The notes under the pieces are model-generated. The model worked only from the letters and a program-made list of their open reading frames with translations, searched no databases and was not told where the DNA came from. A stretch of 64,000 nucleotides of DNA from contig CAILMI010000046.1 in NCBI GenBank assembly GCA_903835255.1, positions 21,864 to 85,863 on the forward strand, given 5' to 3'. Source of the DNA: an uncultured Verrucomicrobia subdivision 3 bacterium. Its GTDB lineage: Bacteria > Verrucomicrobiota > Verrucomicrobiia > Limisphaerales > UBA11358. Shown one piece after another: positions 28,740 through 38,090 of the stretch (within the stretch, counting starts at the first letter, position 1; each line of letters starts with the position of its first letter). The position numbers were made by a program, and so were the translations under genes.

Positions 28740-29828
28740 ATGGACATCCACGAATTTTTGATCACGCCGGCAGAGGCGGCTCGGCTCAGCGGCCCGCATG
28801 ACCGCATCGTGATGTCCAGCCGGGTGCGGCTGGCTCGCAATCTCAAGGGCGCCGCGTTTCCTGGCTGGGCCAAAAAGCCCGAGCGCATCAAGGTGCTGGA
28901 GACGGTCCGGCCCGCCGTGGAAAGCCTGACGGAAATGAAGGGCGCCTTTTCCGAGGTGATGGACAATCTGGGCCCGCTCGACAAGCAGATCCTAGTCGAG
29001 CGCCATCTCATCAGCCGCGAGCACGCCGCCAAAAGTTCCGGCAGCGGGCTGGTTCTCAACCGGGAGGAGACCTTCTGTGTGCTAATCAACGAGGAAGATC
29101 ACCTGCGGATGCAGGCGTTACGGCCAGGGCTGCAGCTGCGCCAGGCCTGGAGCGCGATTGACCGCCTGGATTCCGCCCTGGAAAAGAAGCTGGAATACGC
29201 CTTCAGCAACGAGCTGGGCTATCTGACGGCCTGCCCGACGAATTTGGGCACGGGCATCCGCGTCAGCGCCATGCTGCATCTGCCGGGTCTGGTGCTGGCC
29301 GAGCAGATCAACCCCATCATTCAGTCCGTCAATAAGCTCGGCCTGGCGGTGCGCGGGCTTTACGGCGAGGGCACCGAGGCCCTGGGCAACGTGTTCCAGG
29401 TTTCCAACCAGATGACTTTAGGTGAAAGCGAGACCACCATTGTCGAGCGGCTGGACAAGGTGCTGCTGCAGATCATCGAGCACGAGGAGAATGCGCGGCA
29501 GACCTTGCTGGAGAAAAAGACCAAGTCGGTTTACAACCATATCGGGCGCGCCTACGGGATTCTGGCCAATGCCCACAGCATTTCCTCCAAGGAGACCATG
29601 AACCTGCTGTCGCTGATGCGGCTGGGCGTGGAATTGGGGCTGTTTCCGGAGGTGGACCGGGCGCTGGTGGATGAGCTGTTCATCCTCACGCAGCCGGCGC
29701 ATTTACAGAAGCAGTTCTCCGATAAGCTGTCCGCCGAGGAGCGCGACCTGCTGCGTTCGGACATGGTGCGCGACCGCCTGAAAAATGTCAGCCGCCCCAG
29801 CGTGAAACCCCCGAAGCCGGGGAATTGA
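28740..29828 (+). CDS. mcsB: Protein arginine kinase
   Basis: 362 residues, phosphagen-kinase fold. ATP-site arginines are seen in VMSSRVRLARN; the catalytic loop TACPTNLGTGIR has Cys165; RGLYGEGTEALGN and VSNQMTLG follow as in Bacillus McsB. Near the C-terminus RDLLRS (residues 335-340) stands where the RDxxRA phospho-arginine sensing motif of McsB is expected, with Ser in place of Ala. McsB marks misfolded or regulatory proteins by arginine phosphorylation for degradation by ClpC-ClpP. The genes mcsA, mcsB and clpC are consecutive on one strand. Confidence 0.94.
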   Translation: MDIHEFLITPAEAARLSGPHDRIVMSSRVRLARNLKGAAFPGWAKKPERIKVLETVRPAVESLTEMKGAFSEVMDNLGPLDKQILVERHLISREHAAKSSGSGLVLNREETFCVLINEEDHLRMQALRPGLQLRQAWSAIDRLDSALEKKLEYAFSNELGYLTACPTNLGTGIRVSAMLHLPGLVLAEQINPIIQSVNKLGLAVRGLYGEGTEALGNVFQVSNQMTLGESETTIVERLDKVLLQIIEHEENARQTLLEKKTKSVYNHIGRAYGILANAHSISSKETMNLLSLMRLGVELGLFPEVDRALVDELFILTQPAHLQKQFSDKLSAEERDLLRSDMVRDRLKNVSRPSVKPPKPGN

Positions 29829-29939
29829 GCTGGCGCGCCGGGGCGGGGTGCCAGGTGATGTCGTCGTATTTTTTTGGCGGCGCTCCCTTATTCAAACGCA
29901 TTGGACAAACGATTCGATTCGTAGCATCCTTTTCTTACT

Positions 29940-32450
29940 ATGAGCGATGAATCCATGAGTAATTTCACCCCGCGTGCGCAGCAGGTGCTCGCGCTGGCGC
30001 GCAAGGAGGCCGACCGTTTCAATCACAACTTCCTCGGCACGGAGCATTTGTTGCTGGGCCTGATCAAGCTGGGGCAGGGTGTGGCGGTCAACGTCATCCA
30101 GAAGATGGGGCTCGATCTGGAAACCGTCCGCATGGAAGTTGAGAAACAGGTCGGCACCGGCCCCGACCAGAAGATGATGGGCAATATTCCCTACACGCCG
30201 CGCGTCAAAAAAGTTCTCGCCCTCGCCTCCAAGGAAGCCAAGGCCCTCAATCATACCTACGTCGGCACAGAGCACATCCTGCTCGGCCTCCTGCGGGAGG
30301 GCGACGGTGTGGCGGCCAAGGTCCTAAAAAATCTCGAGGTGGACATCGAGCAATGCCGCCAGGAGATTCTGAAGGAGCTGGACCCGAATTTTGCCGGCGA
30401 GGAATCATCCGTCCCCACGGAAGAGGCGGCGGCGGGTGACAAGGCGGCGGCCGGTCCGGAGAAAAAAGGCGACGTTAAAACCCCGGCGCTGAAGGCCTTT
30501 GGCCGCGATCTCACGGAAATTGCGCGCAAGGGTGAGATGGACCCGGTCATTGGGCGCAAGAATGAGATCGAGCGCGTCATTCAGATTCTCTGTCGCCGTT
30601 CGAAGAACAATCCGGTGCTGCTCGGCGAGGCGGGCGTCGGCAAGACGGCCATCGTGGAAGGGCTCGCCCAGGAAATCGCGGCGGGCAACGTGCCAGAGAT
30701 TTTGCGGAGCAAGCGGGTCGTCACCCTGGACCTCGCCTTGATGGTGGCCGGCACAAAATACCGCGGCCAGTTTGAGGAGCGCATCAAGGCGGTCATGGAC
30801 GAAATCCGCCGCGCCAAGAACGTCATCCTCTTCATCGACGAGCTGCACACCATCGTCGGCGCAGGCTCGGCCGAGGGCACCATGGACGCATCCAATATCA
30901 TCAAGCCGGCGCTTTCCCGCGGCGAGATGCAATGCGTGGGAGCCACCACGCTCAACGAATACCGCAAATATATCGAGAAGGACGCCGCGCTCGAGCGCCG
31001 GTTCCAGTCCGTCAAGGTGGAGGCGCCCTCCATCGAGGACGCCATCACCATCCTCAAGGGAGTCCGCCATAAATATGAGGAGCATCACAAGGCTGAATTT
31101 ACGGACAAAGCCGTCGAGGCGTCCGTCAAGCTGTCCGACCGCTACATCACCGACCGGTTTTTGCCGGACAAGGCGATTGACGTCTTGGACGAGGCGGGTT
31201 CGCGGGCGCGCATCAGCACGATGACCCGTCCGCCAGAAAGCAAGGTGCTTGAGGCCGAAGTCGAGGAAATCCGGCTCCAGAAGGAAAAGGCCATCAAGGA
31301 CCAGGATTTTGAGGGGGCGGCCCGGATGCGCGACCAGGAAAAGCAGGCGAAGGAAAAACTGGAGACGCTGCTGCTGGAATGGCGCAAGGCGGGCGAGGAG
31401 AAACGCATCGTCGTGGACGAAGACGACATTTTACACATTGTCGCAAAATGGACGGGCATCCCGCTCAAGCGCATGGGCCAGGATGAGACCCAGCGGCTGC
31501 TCACGGTGGAGACCGAGATGGAGAAAATCGTGGTCGGCCAGCGCGAGGGGGTTTCGGCCCTGTGCAAGGCGCTGCGCCGGTCGCGGGCGGACCTCAAGGA
31601 TCCCAAGCGCCCGATTGGAACTTTTCTGCTGCTGGGTCCGACCGGGGTCGGGAAAACCCTGCTGGCCAAGACGCTGGCTGAACAGATGTTCGGCGATGCT
31701 AAATCGCTCATTCATTTGGACATGAGCGAGTACATGGAGAAATTCAATGTCTCGCGGCTGATCGGTTCGCCCCCCGGCTACGTCGGCTACGAGGAGGGCG
31801 GTCAGCTGACGGAAAAGGTCCGGCGCAATCCCTATTCGGTGGTCTTGTTCGACGAGATTGAAAAGGCGCATCCGGATGTTTGGAACCTGCTGTTACAGAT
31901 ACTGGAGGACGGCAAGCTCACCGATAATACGGGTCGTGTGGTCAATTTTCGCAACACCATCATCCTGATGACGTCCAATGTCGGATCGGACACCATCAAG
32001 AAGCAGTCCACGCTGGGCTTCTCCCCCATCACGGACGAGAGCACCTATGAAAAGATGCGCGAGCGGATCCTGGACGAGGCCAAGCGCACGTTCCGTCCGG
32101 AATTCCTCAACCGCCTGGACGATGTGGTGGTGTTCCGTTCGTTCACTAAGCCGGACCTGATCCAGATTTTGACGCTGGAGGCGGACAAGGTGGTGGAACG
32201 GTTGCGACACAAAAACATCCGGCTGCAGCTGGATGAGTTGGCGAAGGACTTTCTGGTGGAGAAAGGGTACGACCCGCAATACGGAGCGCGGCCGATGCGC
32301 CGGGCGGTGGAGCGTTTTCTGGAAGACCCGCTGGCTGAGGAGATTCTCAAAGGCAGCCTGCAGCCGGGCGAGCCCATTCTGGTCACCAGCGACAAGGAAA
32401 AGCTACTGTTCAAGCAGAAAGCCGCGGCGCCGGGCGCGGTGGCGGGGTGA
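29940..32450 (+). CDS. clpC: ClpC ATP-dependent protease unfoldase subunit
   Basis: 836 residues. Two Clp N-repeats ([19 protein letters not shown] and [16 protein letters not shown]) are followed by the first AAA+ domain with Walker [10 protein letters not shown] near residue 229, a coiled middle domain with a UVR-like stretch ([20 protein letters not shown]) and the second AAA+ domain with GPTGVGKT near residue 565. The middle domain marks it as ClpC rather than ClpA. It unfolds substrates for ClpP and in Firmicutes recognises phospho-arginine made by McsB. A ClpP gene is not in this window. The 111-bp upstream gap has no CtsR-type repeat. Confidence 0.95.
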   Translation: MSDESMSNFTPRAQQVLALARKEADRFNHNFLGTEHLLLGLIKLGQGVAVNVIQKMGLDLETVRMEVEKQVGTGPDQKMMGNIPYTPRVKKVLALASKEAKALNHTYVGTEHILLGLLREGDGVAAKVLKNLEVDIEQCRQEILKELDPNFAGEESSVPTEEAAAGDKAAAGPEKKGDVKTPALKAFGRDLTEIARKGEMDPVIGRKNEIERVIQILCRRSKNNPVLLGEAGVGKTAIVEGLAQEIAAGNVPEILRSKRVVTLDLALMVAGTKYRGQFEERIKAVMDEIRRAKNVILFIDELHTIVGAGSAEGTMDASNIIKPALSRGEMQCVGATTLNEYRKYIEKDAALERRFQSVKVEAPSIEDAITILKGVRHKYEEHHKAEFTDKAVEASVKLSDRYITDRFLPDKAIDVLDEAGSRARISTMTRPPESKVLEAEVEEIRLQKEKAIKDQDFEGAARMRDQEKQAKEKLETLLLEWRKAGEEKRIVVDEDDILHIVAKWTGIPLKRMGQDETQRLLTVETEMEKIVVGQREGVSALCKALRRSRADLKDPKRPIGTFLLLGPTGVGKTLLAKTLAEQMFGDAKSLIHLDMSEYMEKFNVSRLIGSPPGYVGYEEGGQLTEKVRRNPYSVVLFDEIEKAHPDVWNLLLQILEDGKLTDNTGRVVNFRNTIILMTSNVGSDTIKKQSTLGFSPITDESTYEKMRERILDEAKRTFRPEFLNRLDDVVVFRSFTKPDLIQILTLEADKVVERLRHKNIRLQLDELAKDFLVEKGYDPQYGARPMRRAVERFLEDPLAEEILKGSLQPGEPILVTSDKEKLLFKQKAAAPGAVAG

Positions 32451-32514
32451 TGGAGAGCCATACAGACTTTTCAACGGAAGCCATTTTACACCCTCGTTTT
32501 CGCCTTTGAATTTG

Positions 32515-32710
32515 AGGTAAATCCGAACTCCGAAAGAGGAGTTCGCCCATTCGTCGTTGGGTGAGCGCGCTGCGCTGGCTTCGCCCGCGTTCAGTGGGCG
32601 TCAGAAAGGGTTCCGAAACGGATCACTCGCAAAAGTCCCATTCGCGCCGGATTCTCCGCTGGGGGGCTTCGCAGCGCGATGCCTCTACCCACTTCGGTGT
32701 CCAGGATAAA
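32515..32710. repeat. Dispersed intergenic repeat, family C, copy 1
   Basis: About 190 bp between clpC and the yqhA-like gene. Shares with 54358-54545, in the same order: AACTC(C/T)GAAA near the start, GAGTTCGC/AAGTTCGC, AGCGCGCTGCGCTG, a CGCCCGC step, and CGCAAAAGTCCC(A/T)TTC. No coding potential of its own is apparent. Confidence 0.6.
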
Positions 32711-32733
32711 AGTGTTAAGCGAACCGATGGCGC

Positions 32734-33264
32734 TTAGCGCTTTCCCTCCGGCGTCCGATGGGTGAGCTTGTCAATCCACGCCAGAATCAGGGCTGACAAC
32801 ACGAAAGCCATATGGATGATCACCTGCCAGAACAGTGTCTTGCCGTCAAGCCGGTCGGCATTGATGAAGCTCTTGAGCAGATGAATTGAGGAGATGCCGA
32901 TCAATGCCGTGGCCAGTTTTACCTTGAGGACGCCAGCGTTTACATGGGACAACCATTCGGGTTCGTCGGGGTGCCCCTCGAGTCGCAGGCGGGAAACAAA
33001 AGTTTCATAACCGCCCACGATGACCATGATCAGGAGGTTTGCGATCATCACCACATCAATCAATCCCAAGACCACCAGCATGATTTCTGTCTCGCCGATG
33101 GTGGTGGTTTCCAGGATGAGATGCCACAGCTCCATCATGAAGTGATACACGTACACGCATTGGGCGACGATCAGTCCGAGGTAAAGCGGGGCTTGGAGCC
33201 AGCGGCTTAAAAAAATAAAACTGCTCATGGCGTTTTTAAAAGGACTGTTCGTGATTGGCTTCAT
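32734..33264 (-). CDS. YqhA family inner-membrane protein
   Basis: About 176 residues from the Met at 33264, close to E. coli YqhA; in-frame Mets at 33279 and 33402 are possible but add a basic, non-homologous tail. Similarity to YqhA is recognisable along its length: NAMSSFIFLSRWLQAPLYLGL, LVVLGLIDVVMIANLLIMVIVGGYETFVSRL, KVKLATALIGISSIHLLKSFI and IHMAFVLSALILAWIDKLTH. It should have three to four transmembrane helices. The family function is not known. Confidence 0.82.
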   Translation of the reverse strand: MKPITNSPFKNAMSSFIFLSRWLQAPLYLGLIVAQCVYVYHFMMELWHLILETTTIGETEIMLVVLGLIDVVMIANLLIMVIVGGYETFVSRLRLEGHPDEPEWLSHVNAGVLKVKLATALIGISSIHLLKSFINADRLDGKTLFWQVIIHMAFVLSALILAWIDKLTHRTPEGKR

Positions 33265-33431
33265 TTTTCGGGCTTTCATTGATAGCAAATTCTTCTCAAA
33301 ATAAAAGCAGATTTCACAATTTGCTTCCGGTCGGGTTTTCCTTTTTTGAAGAATCCGGCGGATGCCCCGCGCGCGCCCGCTGCTGAAGATTGGTGTTTTC
33401 ATTTCTCTCAGACTGAATATTCTTGTCGGGC

Positions 33432-34328
33432 ATGAAAGGAATCATTCTTGCGGGGGGGGCCGGTTCGCGGTTGTATCCGCTCACGCTGGTGGCCAGCAAG
33501 CAGCTCCAGCCGGTTTATGATAAACCGATGGTTTATTATCCCCTGACGACCCTGATTGAGGGGGGTATCCGCGAGTTCTGCCTGATTTCCACGCCGCACG
33601 ATCTGCCCCGCTTTCAACAGTTGCTGGGCGATGGCAGCGCGTGGGGATTGACGATTGAGTATCGCGAGCAGGCCAAGCCCGCCGGCATCGCCCAGGCGTT
33701 TCTCATTGCCGAGTCCTTCATCGGTTCGGACGCAGTGACGCTGATTCTAGGGGACAATATTTTCTATGGCGGGGACACGTTCCAGCGCGCCTTTGCCGAC
33801 TTCAAAACGGGCGCGACTATTTTCGGCTATCACGTCAATGACCCGGAACGCTACGGCGTGGTGGAGTTTGACGCCGGGGGTCGGGCCGTTTCCATTGAGG
33901 AAAAACCGAAGCTCCCCAAGAGCAATTATGCCGTGCCCGGACTTTATATTTACGACAACGAGGTGGTGGCCATTGCCAAGGCCTTGAAGCCTTCGGCCCG
34001 GGGCGAGCTGGAAATCACCGCCGTCAACGTCGAGTATTTGCGGCGCGGTGCCTTGCGCGTGCATCGCCTGAACCGCGGGTTCGCATGGCTGGACGCCGGC
34101 ACCAGTAGCAGTCTGCACGACGCGTCAGCCTATGTGCAGACGATCGAAAAACGCGCCGGCATCAAGATCGGCTGTCCGGAGGAGTCCGCGTTCCGGCAGA
34201 GCTTCGTCTCGCTTCCGCAATTGTCAGCTCTGGTCGGGAAAATTCCGGGCTGCGAATATCGGGATTATCTTGCCGAAGTGGTGGCAGAGGCGGCGCGGCT
34301 GAAAACTCTGAAGCCGGGGGGGAGCTAA
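33432..34328 (+). CDS. rmlA: Glucose-1-phosphate thymidylyltransferase
   Basis: 298 residues from ATG 33432 (a TTG 9 bp earlier is in frame). It begins MKGIILAGGAGSRLYPLT, the nucleotidyl-transferase signature, and contains the sugar-site segments LILGDNIFYG, VVEFDAGGRAVSIEEKP, ARGELEITAVN and RGFAWLDAGT. It makes dTDP-glucose from glucose-1-phosphate and dTTP, the first step to dTDP-rhamnose and related sugars. It is followed by a reductase-like gene and rmlB; no rmlC is present in the window. Confidence 0.94.
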   Translation: MKGIILAGGAGSRLYPLTLVASKQLQPVYDKPMVYYPLTTLIEGGIREFCLISTPHDLPRFQQLLGDGSAWGLTIEYREQAKPAGIAQAFLIAESFIGSDAVTLILGDNIFYGGDTFQRAFADFKTGATIFGYHVNDPERYGVVEFDAGGRAVSIEEKPKLPKSNYAVPGLYIYDNEVVAIAKALKPSARGELEITAVNVEYLRRGALRVHRLNRGFAWLDAGTSSSLHDASAYVQTIEKRAGIKIGCPEESAFRQSFVSLPQLSALVGKIPGCEYRDYLAEVVAEAARLKTLKPGGS

Positions 34329-34431
34329 GGCCGCGCCCAGCCACAGGGGGTCGGGCGTAGGAAGAAACAAAGAGGCTGCGGGGATTGTAACGAACCATCG
34401 GTCCGGCGGGGCGGCCCATCCAATTGGAATC

Positions 34432-35379
34432 ATGATTTTACTTTTAGGTGCTACGGGATATATCGGCGAGGCCTTTGCCTCGGAATTACGGCGGCGCGGG
34501 GCGGATTTCCTTCCGCTCTCACGCGGCCAGGTGGACTACACCCGTTTCGAGGTGCTATTGGAGCAGCTCCGGCTCCGGAAGCCGTCGTTTCTCATCAATG
34601 CCGCCGGCTATACCGGGAAGCCGAATGTGGACGCCTGCGAAGCCCACAAAGCCGACACGCTTCAGGGCAACACGCTGTTCCCCCAGACCGTCGCCCAGGC
34701 CTGCGCCGCCGCCGGGATTCCGTGGGGCCATGTCTCTTCCGGCTGCATCTATTCCGGGGCTAAAGTGATCGTAAACGGACAGGCTCGGGTGGAAAAAGAC
34801 TTCACCACACCGGCACTGCGCGCCCTGGTCGAAAAGTCTCCCGAATCCGTCCGCGGTTTCACGGAGACGGACGTGCCTAATTTTTCCTTTCGCGACCTGC
34901 CGTGCAGTTTTTACAGTGGGACCAAGGCGCTGTGCGAGGAGGCGATTGCCGGAATGGGGCAGAGCTATATCTGGCGCCTGCGGATCCCGTTTGACGAGTA
35001 TGACGGCGCGCGGAATTACTTGAGCAAGGTGCAGCGCTATTCCAAGGTCTACGACAACGTGAATTCGATTTCGCATCGCGCCGATTTCGTCAAGGCGTGT
35101 TTGGATCTCTGGGAGCTCCGCGCCCCCTATGGAACCTACAACGTCACCAATCCCGGCTTTGTCACCACCCGGCACGTGGTGGAGCTGATCCAGCAGCGGT
35201 TGAAGCCGGCCCGAAAATTCGAGTTCTGGGCGAGCGATGAGGAATTTTATCGGGTCGCCGCCCAGACGCCGCGCTCCAACTGCGTCATGGATACCACCAA
35301 GCTTCTGGCGGCCGGTGTGAAAATTCGTCCGGTCGAGGAGGCGCTGGAGGCCTCGCTGAAACATTGGAAGCCGGAGTAA
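34432..35379 (+). CDS. RmlD/NRS-ER-like NAD-dependent sugar-nucleotide reductase
   Basis: 315 residues, extended SDR fold. It has the Rossmann loop LLGATGYIGEAF, AAGYTGKPNVDACEAHKADT, VSSGCIYSG and the catalytic-type YSGTK. The segment GKPNVDACEAHK recalls the plant 3,5-epimerase/4-reductase (NRS/ER), which does the work of both RmlC and RmlD, more than it does classical RmlD. It stands between rmlA and rmlB with 12 bp to rmlB, and no rmlC lies nearby. A single-protein conversion of dTDP-4-keto-6-deoxyglucose to dTDP-rhamnose is therefore a reasonable but unproved role. The YSGTK residues keep a standard SDR active site. Confidence 0.7.
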   Translation: MILLLGATGYIGEAFASELRRRGADFLPLSRGQVDYTRFEVLLEQLRLRKPSFLINAAGYTGKPNVDACEAHKADTLQGNTLFPQTVAQACAAAGIPWGHVSSGCIYSGAKVIVNGQARVEKDFTTPALRALVEKSPESVRGFTETDVPNFSFRDLPCSFYSGTKALCEEAIAGMGQSYIWRLRIPFDEYDGARNYLSKVQRYSKVYDNVNSISHRADFVKACLDLWELRAPYGTYNVTNPGFVTTRHVVELIQQRLKPARKFEFWASDEEFYRVAAQTPRSNCVMDTTKLLAAGVKIRPVEEALEASLKHWKPE

Positions 35380-35391
35380 CCCTTTTTAAAA

Positions 35392-36402
<1,011 letters not shown>

Positions 36403-36439
36403 TTTAACCGGACGCGCGTGTCGGGCGTCTTGGAAAGCA

Positions 36440-37801
36440 ATGAAACGGCTTTTTTTTTTCGCGGTATGTCTGGTCTGCCTCGGGTGGGCGCCGGAAGGAG
36501 CCGCCGCGCCAGTTCACACCAATTCGATCGCCTGGCACAAGGCCGCCGATCAGGTCGATGCCGATGTTCAGCGCCTTCCTCTCTGGCCGCTGCTGGAGAA
36601 AATTGCCGCTGCGGCCGAATGGAATATTTTTGTGGAGCCCGGTGCGGAACGGAATGCCTCGGCTAAATTCAGGGGGCTGCCCTCCGGTGACGCCCTCAAG
36701 CGTCTCTTGGGCGATCTGAATTTCGCGCTCGTGCCGCGGACCAATGCGCCGTCGCAGCTCTATGTTTTCCGGACCACGCTCCAGGCCGCCACGCGGCGGG
36801 TGGCGGTGGCCAAGCCGGCCAAGCGCATTGCCCGCGAACTGCTGTTGAGGGTCAAACCGGGCACGGACATCGAGACGCTGGCGAAGTTGCTGGGCGCCCG
36901 GATCATCGGCCGGCTCGACAAACAGGGGGTCTACCGCCTGCAATGGGATGATCCGGCATCCGCCGATGCGGCGCTCGCCCAGTTGCAAGCCAACAGCGAC
37001 GTGCTTCAGGTGGATTATAACTACGCCTTCGACCCGCCTGTGCCGTCGGTTCCGCTGGACTCGCCGTCGGGCAAGCCCATATCGCTGTCCCTGAATCCGC
37101 CGGGGGATTCCGGGCGGGTGGTGGTGGGGTTGATTGACATGAACGTGCAATCGCTGGGGGCGTCGCTCGACAAGTTCATCCTGCCGCAACTGTCCGTGGC
37201 CGGCGACATTCCCGCTAACGGAAAAGATCTGACGCACGGCACCGCCATGGCCTATGCCATTCTTGAATCGGTTGCCCAGCAATCGCCGGGCGGATCGAGT
37301 TCGGTGCAGATTCAGCCCGTGGATGTCTACGGGGGGAACGAGACGACCACCTCGTGGTTTGTGGCGCTGGGCATTCAGAAGGCCGTGGACAGCGGCGCGA
37401 ATGTTTTGAACATGAGCCTGGGCAGCACCGGGGACAGTTCGGTGCTGGAGGGCATCATCAAGCTGGCTGTGGCGAACAACATCGTGATGTTTGGCGCGGC
37501 GGGGAATGTTCCGGTGGCCACGCCAACATATCCCGCTGCCATTCCCGGAGTCTATGACGTGACGGCCCTCAGCAGGCCGGGGCAGCTCGCGCCGTATGCG
37601 AATTATTGGCCGGGAAACAGCCTGGCGCTCCCGGGCAGCAGCGTTGTTTATTTTGGCAACCAGGCTTACGGGGTTCAGGGGACATCCACCGCCACGGCTT
37701 ATGCCTCGGGGATGTTCGCGGGATCGTGGGCCGCCACCGGCGCCAGTGCCCCGCAGATTCTCTCCGCCATGAAATCAAAGTTTCCGGTGCCGGCCCCGTA
37801 A
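36440..37801 (+). CDS. Secreted subtilisin-like (S8) protease with N-terminal STN-like domain
   Basis: 453 residues. A signal peptide ends near AAA (residues 21-23). Residues about 40-112 (LPLWPLLEKIAAAAEWNIFV, FRGLPSGDALKRLLGDLNF) resemble the STN domain of secretins and TonB-dependent receptors. Residues about 130-195 look like an S8 propeptide (ELLLRVKPGTD through VLQVDYNY). The protease domain keeps its triad: Asp233 in VGLIDMN, His266 in LTHGTAM, Ser416 in QGTSTATA, plus oxyanion Asn356 in GAAGN. It lacks an obvious C-terminal sorting tail. STN plus subtilase is an uncommon pairing; the STN part may dock the protease to an envelope partner. Confidence 0.82.
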   Translation: MKRLFFFAVCLVCLGWAPEGAAAPVHTNSIAWHKAADQVDADVQRLPLWPLLEKIAAAAEWNIFVEPGAERNASAKFRGLPSGDALKRLLGDLNFALVPRTNAPSQLYVFRTTLQAATRRVAVAKPAKRIARELLLRVKPGTDIETLAKLLGARIIGRLDKQGVYRLQWDDPASADAALAQLQANSDVLQVDYNYAFDPPVPSVPLDSPSGKPISLSLNPPGDSGRVVVGLIDMNVQSLGASLDKFILPQLSVAGDIPANGKDLTHGTAMAYAILESVAQQSPGGSSSVQIQPVDVYGGNETTTSWFVALGIQKAVDSGANVLNMSLGSTGDSSVLEGIIKLAVANNIVMFGAAGNVPVATPTYPAAIPGVYDVTALSRPGQLAPYANYWPGNSLALPGSSVVYFGNQAYGVQGTSTATAYASGMFAGSWAATGASAPQILSAMKSKFPVPAP

Positions 37802-37894
37802 AGTAGAGCGGGAACGGGCAAGAAATAAAAAGCCGCACCCCGCAGATGTCCCGCGCCCGTCCGCCGGACCGGGTTCCCCAAAAAGTCAGTGCGA

Positions 37895-38050
37895 TCAGTG
37901 CGACTTGCAGCCGATCCGGGCGAAGGCCAGCAGGAATCCCGTTCCGCCCACGATGAGCAGCCACGGCTTACCGTGCACCACCTGCAGAATTCCCAAGCCG
38001 AGGATTAAAGCGATGATCAGATAAACCAGAATTGAAAGTGCGAATTTCAT
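37895..38050 (-). CDS. Small membrane protein, 51 aa
   Basis: The protein starts MKFALSILVYLIIALILGLG and ends FLLAFARIGCKSH, with two predicted membrane helices separated by a short HGKPW turn. A longer frame continues upstream to 38287 but overlaps acs in another frame and is basic and low-complexity, so the ATG at 38050 is chosen. It follows acs by 40 bp on the same strand. Small proteins of this pattern are seen in other Verrucomicrobiota, as far as I recall. No function is known. Confidence 0.6.
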   Translation of the reverse strand: MKFALSILVYLIIALILGLGILQVVHGKPWLLIVGGTGFLLAFARIGCKSH

Positions 38051-38090
38051 TTTGACCAGTGTAGTGTTTTTGGGATCGGGCGCAACCTCT

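Noticed and set aside
29829..29939. CtsR or CIRCE operator before clpC
   Set aside because: No GGTCAAA direct repeat and no CIRCE-type inverted repeat is visible.
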